This document shows positions 16,598 through 24,550 of a DNA stretch of 49,765 nucleotides, piece by piece. The translations under genes and the position numbers were made by a program. The first letter of the stretch is position 1, and every line of letters begins with the position of its first letter. Below the pieces are notes generated by a model that saw nothing but the letters and a program-made list of their open reading frames with translations, was not told where the DNA came from and did not search any database. The stretch lies in the NCBI RefSeq assembly GCF_001026695.1, contig NZ_LDNB01000002.1:619622-669386 (forward strand). The letters run 5' to 3'. This stretch comes from Neobacillus vireti (GTDB lineage: Bacteria > Bacillota > Bacilli > Bacillales > Cytobacillaceae).

Positions 16598-17542
16598 ATG
16601 AAACGAGAAGAAAAGCTAATATCATTTCCATACCATAAAAGGCAATTTATTTATATAGTCGATGGATACAAAGATTTAAAATCAAAAAAAGATGGGGATT
16701 TTCTTGAAAATTCTGCAGATGTTGTATTTGATTCGCTGAAAGAAACCTTTCATGATACATATAATCCTTGGAGAATAGTAGATAATGTTAAACGAAAAAA
16801 ATGGGCGAAGTTACCACTTCCGGGTTATGTAAATCTTGTAACAAATGTAATTGAAAGTATCCAGGAAAAAACAAATAGGAAAGACTTCACAATAGATAAA
16901 GTTTGGGAAAATGAAGAGATTAAACCCATCATATTAGATGATAATACCAAATTAAGATTCCAAGTTGGTCATCCGTTGGGAAACATAGTTTATGTTGCAC
17001 ACCCAGTAGAGAAAGGAACTTATTTTCCACTTGCTAATTTTCATAGGCTTACATTTGAACATAAATGGGCGGAAGCTACGAACCTTTTACTTCACTTAGG
17101 AGCTACTGAAATTAAAGTTATACATAAAACGGGATGGAAAAAATACTTCGCTGCCAATATGAATGTTGATATCCCTTTAGATGGTGTACCTTTTAATTCT
17201 GGAGCTAATTACCAATCCAAAGAAAACTCAACTAGTGACATTATTGGTGAATTTCATCTTCCAGAAAATAATATTGTACCAGGGTTACCAGACGATTTAG
17301 TGTGGTTTCATCATGAAGAAACATGGAAGGAGATAGCTCGTGGTCGATTAAAGTTTAATTTAAAAAACTTTTCCATACAACTAGATTATAAAGAAGACTT
17401 TAATGTGAATGCTGATTTTAAAGCAAAAGCACTGGAATATGGTTTGGGGATAGGTGGGAATTTTGAAAAACATGAATCAACAAGTTGGGTATTACAAGGC
17501 AAGTTTAATTCTATCCCACCTAACAACACCTACTCAATTTGA
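16598..17542 (+). CDS. hypothetical protein, orphan of unknown function
   Basis: A 314-aa soluble protein I cannot assign. No signal peptide or membrane helix is visible. The middle (about residues 120-190) contains GHPLGNIVYVAHP, FHRLTFEHKWAEATNLL and HLGATEIKVIHKTGW, and I have an uncertain recollection of similar segments in uncharacterised bacterial proteins. The last 70 residues alternate in a strand-like way and end in LGIGGNFEKHESTSWVLQGKF. The ATG has AGGAG upstream. It is a single-gene unit with its own terminator in the cargo part of the element. A toxin or defence effector is possible but unproven. Confidence 0.6.
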   Translation: MKREEKLISFPYHKRQFIYIVDGYKDLKSKKDGDFLENSADVVFDSLKETFHDTYNPWRIVDNVKRKKWAKLPLPGYVNLVTNVIESIQEKTNRKDFTIDKVWENEEIKPIILDDNTKLRFQVGHPLGNIVYVAHPVEKGTYFPLANFHRLTFEHKWAEATNLLLHLGATEIKVIHKTGWKKYFAANMNVDIPLDGVPFNSGANYQSKENSTSDIIGEFHLPENNIVPGLPDDLVWFHHEETWKEIARGRLKFNLKNFSIQLDYKEDFNVNADFKAKALEYGLGIGGNFEKHESTSWVLQGKFNSIPPNNTYSI

Positions 17543-17591
17543 CCATTAAATAGGAACTTTTAAAAATCAGAATTTTTGCTGTCGTAAAAAA

Positions 17592-17625
17592 GGTACATCA
17601 CTAGGATAAAGTGGTGTACCCTTTC
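17592..17625 (+). terminator. terminator of the 314-aa orphan
   Basis: The stem GGTACATCACT/AGTGGTGTACC (one G-U pair) with a 7-base loop is followed by a T-rich run. Confidence 0.75.
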
Positions 17626-17667
17626 TACTTTTATAAAGTCCCGGTATGAATTATACCTGGAATTAAA

Positions 17668-18288
17668 TTAACTTAATTCATCAATCTTAACTGACGGAAT
17701 CCTATCAAGTTTATGCTCTATAATCATACCAGCACTTCGTGAAGTAAGGTCTGAAAGTGTAGCATACATTTCATGATTAGCTTTATATTCAGCCAAGAAA
17801 GCATTTCGTGCTTGAACAAATACTTCTTGTGCCTTTATAGCTGCTTCATATAATTCCATTTCACGTTTAGCTAAAGGGTTATATACTGAAGCAAGAATGT
17901 CTAAGTCACTTTCTGGAATATCTAACTTCCACGCTTGCGAATTCCTTGACTTCATGAATAATGTTTTGATTTCTTTATCAAGAATTTCAATTTCAGCATC
18001 ACATTCAATTTTTGCACGAAGGACTTTCCTGTCCATGCTTTTTTGATATTGTTCCTCCAATGTTGCCGACTGTTCCTGCAGATCAATTAACTCGTTTTTC
18101 TTTTCAACAATTTCATGTTGAATATTTTCAACACGGTCTATGTGATTGGCAAGTTTTTCAACTACTGCAGCCGCTGCTTTATTTTTCATTACTTTTGGAA
18201 TCCTGGAAATATATAATTCCTTTAGGTTTGATTTTGGAATGTTCAATACTTCTTTATCTTCTTTAAATCCTGCGTGAATAATGCTCAT
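17668..18288 (-). CDS. coiled-coil protein of unknown function
   Basis: A 206-aa, strongly helical protein. Residues 40-105 are a likely coiled coil (VVEKLANHIDRVENIQHEI, then EKKNELIDLQEQSATLEEQ), and a second helical part runs from about 135 to 175. There is no membrane segment or catalytic motif. AAGGGGAT precedes the ATG. It is transcribed with the 70-aa gene upstream on the minus strand, with a strong hairpin between the two. Phage-derived scaffold or regulatory proteins can look like this, but I do not recognise the family. Confidence 0.55.
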   Translation of the reverse strand: MSIIHAGFKEDKEVLNIPKSNLKELYISRIPKVMKNKAAAAVVEKLANHIDRVENIQHEIVEKKNELIDLQEQSATLEEQYQKSMDRKVLRAKIECDAEIEILDKEIKTLFMKSRNSQAWKLDIPESDLDILASVYNPLAKREMELYEAAIKAQEVFVQARNAFLAEYKANHEMYATLSDLTSRSAGMIIEHKLDRIPSVKIDELS

Positions 18289-18345
18289 TATGTTCTATCC
18301 CCTTGATAAGTAAATTTTTATTTAGGTAATCATCAAATGCTTTAA

Positions 18346-18386
18346 AGGGTGTGCCGAGAGCCTAACCTCGACAGGCTTAACACCCT
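18346..18386 (-). promoter_or_regulatory. two-tier hairpin between two minus-strand genes
   Basis: The outer arms AGGGTGT (18346-18352) and ACACCCT (18380-18386) pair around the inner stem AGCCT/AGGCT. It lies between the 70-aa gene and the coiled-coil gene. With only a short T run on the minus strand it is more likely an attenuator or processing site than a full terminator. Confidence 0.5.
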
Positions 18387-18400
18387 CTAAAACACTTGAA

Positions 18401-18613
18401 CTACTTTTTGTATCTCTTTTGCTGAAATTTTGCTTGTTTGATATATGCTTCCATCTCGTTCAATTGACTTTCAGCTCTGAAATCCTTTACAAGAACTTTT
18501 TTGACCAGTTCATGATTTTGATAATGATACAGAAATTTTTTCCCATCTTTAATAACTGTTCGAATCTCAATATTAGGTACACCTTCAAAAATCCTTGTTT
18601 CCTTTAACTTCAT
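18401..18613 (-). CDS. hypothetical small protein of the element
   Basis: A 70-aa basic protein of no family known to me. The N-terminal half looks like a small beta sheet (TRIFEGVPNIEIRTVIKDG), the C-terminal half is a charged helix (ESQLNEMEAYIKQAKFQQK). The ATG at 18613 has GGGGTG six bases upstream; a GTG three codons earlier overlaps that site. It precedes the coiled-coil gene on the minus strand and probably shares its transcript. Confidence 0.5.
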   Translation of the reverse strand: MKLKETRIFEGVPNIEIRTVIKDGKKFLYHYQNHELVKKVLVKDFRAESQLNEMEAYIKQAKFQQKRYKK

Positions 18614-19310
18614 GTTGCTCACCCCTTTCGGTTAGATTTTTTATGACAAGCCTTTCACCTTGTCCTGCCTCTCTGTTTCCTAATTTAAAAAAATGAAAGT
18701 GGAATCCGCAGTGTTAAATGACCGTTATGATTTTCCCGGTTGCTACACATACCGGGAAATTGGAAATCTATGAAACTTAAAGGAGTTGTATTGGCTATCT
18801 CACGACGGTCACATAATAGAAAAACAAAATAAACCTTGGTGTGTTATTACCGAAACAGATCTCTGACAAAACAGAGCTGGGAATTTGATAAATAGCTTTA
18901 AACTAATTACAACGCATCCCAGCAAGCGTTTGATTGGATGCCGTACTAACTAGAGGACTCGCCCAAAATCCTTACATATATGTCCCGGAAAATTGCAAAT
19001 TCTAACCGCCTCTTGTGGATAACTCAAAATTATTTTTCTTAAAAACTCTTCTATTTCGGAAGGGTTATTTTTTTGTGCAAAAAAGCAGCCATTAAAGATA
19101 GTTAAACAAGTACGGAACACCCTTTGAAAATATTTTTTTAAGATGAATTGTGAATTTTCAATTGCCCTAACGACACAACCCCCGAAAGCAGATGTTCAAT
19201 TCGTTGTGAATTACAGTTTTTCATTACGATATTCCGGTTGAAGGAGGGATTTAATAAAAAGCAGATTGTTCCAGAAAATCCCTTTGTGAAAAAAAGAAGA
19301 GGTGAAAAGG
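18614..19310. other. 697-bp non-coding stretch with several hairpins
   Basis: No convincing gene is visible. There is a perfect 9-bp hairpin TTTCCCGGT/ACCGGGAAA (18732-18759), then CTCTG/CAGAG near 18861-18876 and GCTGGGA/TCCCAGC (18876-18923). A terminator-like stem AACTCTTC/GAAGGGTT (19044-19066) is followed by seven Ts. This could be a structured non-coding RNA or a regulatory region between the divergent gene blocks. A very short frame near 18770 has too little support to call. Confidence 0.35.
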
Positions 19311-20075
19311 GTGAGAAATGATTATCTGTACACAATCCAAGGGACAGGAACGAAAATCAACTATGGAATTGACAAAGCATTGGAGCAACAAACCGAGCAA
19401 ATAGCTGGGAAACTTCAAACTACCAACTATAAACGAGAAAAACCTCTTAGTGTTTGGGCCGGAAAAGTGGATTTGGACTGGATTCTTAATAACAATGAGC
19501 AAGGGTCAATAGGCAGCCTAGCTAATAAGGAAACGGTACTTGAACAAATTCGTTTACAAGTGAAATGGTTTTTTAATAGCGGTGGCAATGCAAGTGGTAG
19601 CAATGAGGGGGTTACCGAGAATATGGCACTGGCTTACGAATTATGGATTAATCAAGGTTTAACCTTATCAGCAATTGGTAAACTGTTAAACACCTCGCAA
19701 CAAACAGTTACTAAGTGGCTTGTTAAATTTTTTTCAATTGTCAATCTAAAACTGACGGTGGGATTACATTGTAAAAGTAAGCTACTTGATAGATTCATAG
19801 TTCCTGAGGTGCTTAGTTTACGTATGGCAGCACAACGCAAGCGAGCCTGGAAACGAGCCAATAAGGGCAACAAGGCAGTTCGGCAGTATGTCCAAATGGA
19901 GGGTTTGACGGTGGCTTTTAATGGTGGGAGATACGATACAGGGTTCATAGTAACTAAGGAATATATGAACCATGCTTTAAATTCATCGTTTACTTGGGAA
20001 TGCCAGAGTGGGCAAGCCAACCTTCCATTGAATGCCACAAGGGAGAAACAACTGCCGATTCCAAGAGATTTTTAA
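19311..20075 (+). CDS. HTH protein upstream of the primase-helicase
   Basis: A 254-aa protein with a helix-turn-helix at about residues 105-140 (ALAYELWINQGLTLSAIGKL, then NTSQQTVTKWLVKFF). The C-terminal half is basic (MAAQRKRAWKRANKGNKAVRQY) and ends in a part I do not recognise. The GTG at 19311 has GAGGTG six bases before it; the GTG at 19302 overlaps that site. It lies 45 bases before the prim-pol/helicase gene and is probably co-transcribed. A role as replication initiator or as an iteron-binding protein is plausible but not shown. Confidence 0.6.
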   Translation: MRNDYLYTIQGTGTKINYGIDKALEQQTEQIAGKLQTTNYKREKPLSVWAGKVDLDWILNNNEQGSIGSLANKETVLEQIRLQVKWFFNSGGNASGSNEGVTENMALAYELWINQGLTLSAIGKLLNTSQQTVTKWLVKFFSIVNLKLTVGLHCKSKLLDRFIVPEVLSLRMAAQRKRAWKRANKGNKAVRQYVQMEGLTVAFNGGRYDTGFIVTKEYMNHALNSSFTWECQSGQANLPLNATREKQLPIPRDF

Positions 20076-20120
20076 GGAAATAGAAGATAAGGAAAATTAC
20101 AGCTAGAGGAGGAAATTCTG

Positions 20121-22262
20121 ATGGAATACGGAAAGGTTAGGGCATCTGTCGATTCTGTTCTACCAGGTGCAAAATTGATTCAATTGAAAGGATTTGCAAA
20201 TGGGAATGAAAATTATAATGTTGCAAAGGAAACCATTACTAAGGGATATACAAAAGAGGATTTTCAAGGTTTATCAGATAAACAAGCAGACATTAGAGAC
20301 ATGGGGAAATATTGGATTGGTGCTGTTATTTCAATGGGATATATCGTGATAGATTCCGATAATGCGGCTGAAGGTGAGCGGATTTACAGACTGTTAAAAG
20401 GGGAGGATATTTCATTTCATGCTATTAGGACTCCTAAGGGGCATCAATTCATATTCAAATACACCGGAGAACCTTTTAATCAATCGGTTAAATGGTTTAC
20501 CACACTAGGGGTCACAATCGATACTAGGAACGCACAAAAAGGGTATATCGTTTTTCCAACAGACAACACAGAAGGACGAGTTATTGAGCATGTTTCAAAT
20601 AAGCCCTTGGACGAGCTGCCACATTATCTGATTCCTCGTAGGGTTGCAGATTCCATTCGGGATAACAACACCGGGTTTATTGATACATTTTCGTTAAACG
20701 ATGGTTCAAGGGATGTCATGATGACTAAATGGCGAGGACGTTTTTGGGCTTGGAATATGAACGAAGAACAATATCGAGAGTCAATGTTGCTTATATGGAA
20801 ATATTTTATCGATGATAAGGATTCCTTTCTAGAACAACAAATGGAAAAACACATCGAAAAAGGGATGGAATTTGTATACACCCCTGCGCTGAAAACATCC
20901 AACGAACTCCAAACAATTAATAGCGGTGATTGGTGGGTTATTTCTGATAAAGGGTCACAAAAATTCCTTCATTATGTAATGGCTGATTACATCGCGGAAA
21001 ACTTTAATATCATACGTTACGGTGATGAGAGCGGTATTCTCTATTATTACGACAACAATGATGGATTCTATAAAATGGATCCTCATTGGAAGCTATTAAA
21101 CTGGCAGATTCGGACATTAGATAAAACTTTAACTATCCAACAAGTGAAAGAGGTTGCTACCTCAATTTACGAATCAGCACCAGTAATTAAAGAATGGCAT
21201 CGTACTCACATACCTTTGAAAAATGGTCTATGGGATATTGAGAAGCGTGAACTTGTTCCGTTTACTCATGATGTTTTCCTTGATTACAAGATTAATATTG
21301 ATTGGAATGCTGATGCTTATTCTGGGTTTATAGATGAAACGCTTAATAAAATTTCGAACTTGGACGTTCCAACTCGTGCCAATCTTGAGGAATGTTTAGG
21401 CAGCATCATTTCACCCGATTTATTATCAAGATTTGTATGGTTCTTGTTTGGTCGGACTGCACACAATGGGAAATCATTCTTTTTATATCTAATTTCACAA
21501 TTGCTGTCTGATAACTTTATTTCCACACTTTCACCGCACGATGTGGCAAAGAGCCAATTTAAGATATCAGAAATGTACGGTAAGAAAGTAAATCTTGTTG
21601 ATGAGGTCGGAGATAGGGCAATTCCAGACTTCGACAAGATCAAGTTACTTATTACAGGTGGTTTGGCAACAATCGAGTTTAAGGGTAAAGGCGGTTTCAC
21701 CGTTAAATTGGAAGTACCACAGGTTTGGGCATCCAACTTCTTTCCAAACATTAAGGAAGAAGGGGACCAGGTTAATAGACGTTTGGAAATCATTCCTTTT
21801 GATTTCAACTTCAAAAACGATCCGAACAAATTGGCTGATACCGTTGCCGAACGCAAAGCAAGTTCAGATCAATCAAAAGAATATTTACTGAAGTTAGCAA
21901 TTGAAGGAATGTATCGTCTGATTGAAAACGATGGTAACCCTTCACCGAACGAAAAACGCAATCAGCAGAAGGAGGAGTTTAAGCAGAACAACGACAAATT
22001 AGGTGAATGGCTTGATACACGTAATATCATCGCTGCTGACGGTTGTTACAACGAGATTGATTACATGTCCGCAACGGAAATATACAAGCTTTACACTTCC
22101 TGGTGCTTTGAAAATGATGAGAGGTTTCCGTATGGCAAAACACGTTTCAAGAATGAGATGATGAAACGCTTCAACCTTACATGTATTAAAAAGCGATTGA
22201 TTGATGTCAAAACAGGTAAAGAAGTTGGAAATCCTGTTGTCCGTTATGTAATTAAGGAATAA
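20121..22262 (+). CDS. prim-pol / SF3 helicase replication protein
   Basis: A 713-aa protein with two modules. Residues 1-180 look like a bifunctional primase-polymerase: acidic pair Asp78-x-Asp80 in IVIDSDN and the basic TPKGHQ motif. Residues 330-620 form a D5/P4-type superfamily 3 helicase with Walker A GRTAHNGKS (444-452), Walker B NLVDEVGD (Asp494-Glu495) and motif C VWASNFFP. A winged-helix-like end follows. Such proteins prime and unwind the origins of phage satellites and plasmids. AGAGGAGG precedes the ATG. The iteron cluster starts directly after the stop codon, as expected for a self-contained replicon. Confidence 0.9.
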   Translation: MEYGKVRASVDSVLPGAKLIQLKGFANGNENYNVAKETITKGYTKEDFQGLSDKQADIRDMGKYWIGAVISMGYIVIDSDNAAEGERIYRLLKGEDISFHAIRTPKGHQFIFKYTGEPFNQSVKWFTTLGVTIDTRNAQKGYIVFPTDNTEGRVIEHVSNKPLDELPHYLIPRRVADSIRDNNTGFIDTFSLNDGSRDVMMTKWRGRFWAWNMNEEQYRESMLLIWKYFIDDKDSFLEQQMEKHIEKGMEFVYTPALKTSNELQTINSGDWWVISDKGSQKFLHYVMADYIAENFNIIRYGDESGILYYYDNNDGFYKMDPHWKLLNWQIRTLDKTLTIQQVKEVATSIYESAPVIKEWHRTHIPLKNGLWDIEKRELVPFTHDVFLDYKINIDWNADAYSGFIDETLNKISNLDVPTRANLEECLGSIISPDLLSRFVWFLFGRTAHNGKSFFLYLISQLLSDNFISTLSPHDVAKSQFKISEMYGKKVNLVDEVGDRAIPDFDKIKLLITGGLATIEFKGKGGFTVKLEVPQVWASNFFPNIKEEGDQVNRRLEIIPFDFNFKNDPNKLADTVAERKASSDQSKEYLLKLAIEGMYRLIENDGNPSPNEKRNQQKEEFKQNNDKLGEWLDTRNIIAADGCYNEIDYMSATEIYKLYTSWCFENDERFPYGKTRFKNEMMKRFNLTCIKKRLIDVKTGKEVGNPVVRYVIKE

Positions 22263-22265
22263 TCT

Positions 22266-22535
22266 TGTTCCAAAATAGTTTATTTTGTTCCAGTTTTTAA
22301 ACGGTTTGGAACAACTTTGGAACAGGAAAAAAGGCTTTATATCAAGGGTTTAAGCAATCTTGTTCCATTGTTCCAATAATTTTTAATATCTCTTTTAGTA
22401 GAAATAATTTTGTATATTACTACTCTACTATTATGGATATAAAATTCACTGGAACAATGGAACATTGGAACAAACGTTGCTATGACGGTGTTTATAGGCA
22501 GTACAGATTGGAACAAGGAAATAAATATTGGAACA
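22266..22535. repeat. 11 GGAACA/TGTTCC iterons, candidate replication origin
   Basis: Within 270 bases TGTTCC occurs at 22266, 22286, 22361 and 22369, and GGAACA at 22308, 22319, 22451, 22459, 22467, 22510 and 22530. Most are in the longer form TTGGAACAA or its inverse. A very AT-rich 75-base centre (22376-22450) separates two clusters. The position right after the prim-pol/helicase gene, with boxes in both orientations around an AT-rich core, is typical of an origin recognised by its own initiator. The function is inferred. Confidence 0.75.
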
Positions 22536-22568
22536 AAGACAAAAAAAACTAAAGGCAGGTAAATTAAC

Positions 22569-22934
22569 ATGAAGAAACCAAATGAACATTTAAACCACAT
22601 TGTTAGAAGTCTAAACCTATTCACTGATGGAATAGAAAAAGCATACCGTATCGAACACGATAATGCAGGATTTTACATTAAGCGAATATTTAATGATAAA
22701 TATACCTTAACGATTCGTAGTGATTGGAGTTTTTACACCAGCATTAATATTATTTTATTCAGATATGGTACACATATCGATAGGGTACAGTTAAAAATTC
22801 GAGCAACTGATGCCTATAAAATTCACCATATAATCCAAGACCTCGAAAAACTGGTTGCAATGAACTGGGACGGCTCATATAGAGACCAAGTAAACGATTT
22901 AAAACATGGCGAACTTTGTTGGTACAACCAATAA
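22569..22934 (+). CDS. hypothetical protein downstream of the iterons
   Basis: A 121-aa soluble protein with alternating strands (GFYIKRIFNDKYTLTIRSDW) and a C-terminal helix (AYKIHHIIQDLEKLVAM). I do not recognise it. The ATG is preceded by a weak AAAGG site. It follows the iteron cluster and has its own terminator, so it may belong to the replication module. Confidence 0.5.
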   Translation: MKKPNEHLNHIVRSLNLFTDGIEKAYRIEHDNAGFYIKRIFNDKYTLTIRSDWSFYTSINIILFRYGTHIDRVQLKIRATDAYKIHHIIQDLEKLVAMNWDGSYRDQVNDLKHGELCWYNQ

Positions 22935-22971
22935 GCAGCTATTTTCATTAAATTATATAACGTTGTTGTGT

Positions 22972-23004
22972 GAAGACTCTCAGATCAATTGGGAGTCTTC
23001 TTTT
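22972..23004 (+). terminator. terminator of the replication module
   Basis: The stem GAAGACTC/GAGTCTTC is followed by TTTTGCTG. From here to 23326 (about 320 bases) I see no further gene; a frame across 22906-23097 overlaps the previous gene and this hairpin. Confidence 0.7.
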
Positions 23005-23326
23005 GCTGATAAAAGCCCCCCTAAAGTGGATTTTCATTTTAGTGACCCCAACCACGACCGCAGCCTGATAATAAGGCACAAAATGTTCCCTAAATGAAAC
23101 TTTTTTCATCAGGTGTTAGTTAATCACTACTTCACTTCAATGGAGCGGACACGAATGTATAAAAACAAAGATTTGTAAAAGGACTAATGTGCGTTAATTC
23201 TTAAAACTCTCAAAATCCCTTTCCTTGTTTTTTTATGTTATTACAATTTTTAATATTAATTAGAAGCTGAATATGCAACGACTTTGTTTATAATAAATAT
23301 ATAAATTTTAAAGGGGAACATACAAC

Positions 23327-23710
23327 ATGAAAGAAATACAATCATTTTAAAAAAAATATCATTCAGAGATGGGGTGGGAAATAAATGACAAAAATTATGA
23401 AAGAAGTAAAGCTTCATTACTCAATAATTATATGTTGCTAACAACTGAAATAGCTGAAGTTGCAGAAGAACTAAGAAAAACTTTTAATATAACAAACCAC
23501 TCTATCAAAAGTGGAATTGACGAGAACATTGCATTTAATTTGGCAAAAGAACAAGTTAAAACAGATATTGGCAAGGAGTTTGCAGATTGTTTAGCCTATA
23601 TCTGTAAAATTGCTAACTTCTTTGAAATTAACTTAGAAGAAAGTTTTTACTTTAAGATGGAAGAGGTTAGAAATCGCAAAAATAAAGACGTGCGTCTAGA
23701 GCGAAAGTGA
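23327..23710 (+). pseudogene. MazG-like nucleotide pyrophosphohydrolase with in-frame stop at codon 8
   Basis: The downstream 113 aa (from the ATG at 23369) are MazG-like: LTTEIAEVAEELRK and KEFADCLAYICKIANFF give the E-x2-E and E-x2-D metal ligands of enzymes that hydrolyse NTPs to NMPs. A better start lies at 23327, with AAAGGGGAAC upstream, in the same frame, but codon 8 is TAA (23348-23350). A single change TTA to TAA would explain it. Translation may restart at 23369, where only a weak site exists, leaving out about 14 residues. Being TAA, the stop is not read as selenocysteine. It is either a recent knock-out or a weakly expressed gene. Confidence 0.65.
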
Positions 23711-23935
23711 GAATGGGTATGAAAAATAAATTCTGTTTAGGGTTTTATGCTTTTTAAATATAATAAATCTCTTAAATGTATAATTTAAACGTGGATCATT
23801 TTTCTTTATACTTCTTTACGAGTAAATAATTTGATTGGTGACAAAACTAGATAGTATTGACACTTAATTTTATCTGCATTAAAATTATGGAGTTTAATAG
23901 GGTAAACATTGTCACATAAATAAGAGGGGAATGAG

Positions 23936-24489
23936 ATGAAATTCGGATATGCTAGGGAATCAACCTTTGCTCAAGATTTGACAGTTCAAAATGAAGAATT
24001 AAAAAAAGAAGGTTGCGAAGTCATCTTTGAAGAGAAGGTTACAGGAACAAAAACCGGTAGATCCAATTTCGAGAAGTTACTCGAAAAATTACAAGAGGGT
24101 GACACATTAGTGGTTACAAAGCAAGACCGACTTGCACTTAACACAAAAAGGGTATTGAAATTATTGAGGGTCTTTTTAAAAAGGATGTAAAGGTTCATGT
24201 GCTAAATATAGGTTTATTGGAAAACACGACAATGGGAATGTTCTTCTTACAAACTCTTCTTGCAGTAGTTTAAATGGAAAAAAATCTAATAATCGAACGA
24301 ACAAAAGAAGGAAAAGCACTTGCAATGCAAAGAGAAGATTTTAGAGAGGGTCGACCCAGGAAACATACAAAGGAACAAGTACAGCATGCCCTAAAGCTGC
24401 TTAAGACTCACACATACAAAGAAGTCGAAGAAATTACTGGTATTACGAAGAGAACACTTATACGAAGAAAGAATGAAAAAGTAAAATAA
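23936..24489 (+). pseudogene. resolvase/invertase-type serine recombinase, frameshifted
   Basis: The first frame (23936-24190) gives a resolvase start with Ser9 in ARESTFAQDL and TKQDRLALNTK. At about 24160 one base is missing; the other frame then continues as IIEGLFKKDVKVHVLNIG up to a TAA near 24271. After it the remaining part (IIERTKEGKALAMQREDFREGRP, then a C-terminal helix-turn-helix ITGITKRTLIRR) is open to 24489. Two lesions make it a clear pseudogene. It marks an older insertion or a former inversion/resolution system of the element. Confidence 0.8.
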
Positions 24490-24550
24490 AGTTGGGTCTA
24501 AATATAATTATTAATTGGTGTTATAATAGTTTTTATAGAGGTGAAATTAA

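Noticed and set aside
22906..23097. A 63-aa frame after the 121-aa gene
   Set aside because: It overlaps the end of the previous gene, has no ribosome binding site and runs through a terminator hairpin.
23348..23350. Recoded stop (selenocysteine) in the MazG-like gene, given tRNA-Sec nearby
   Set aside because: The codon is TAA, not TGA, and no SECIS-like hairpin follows.
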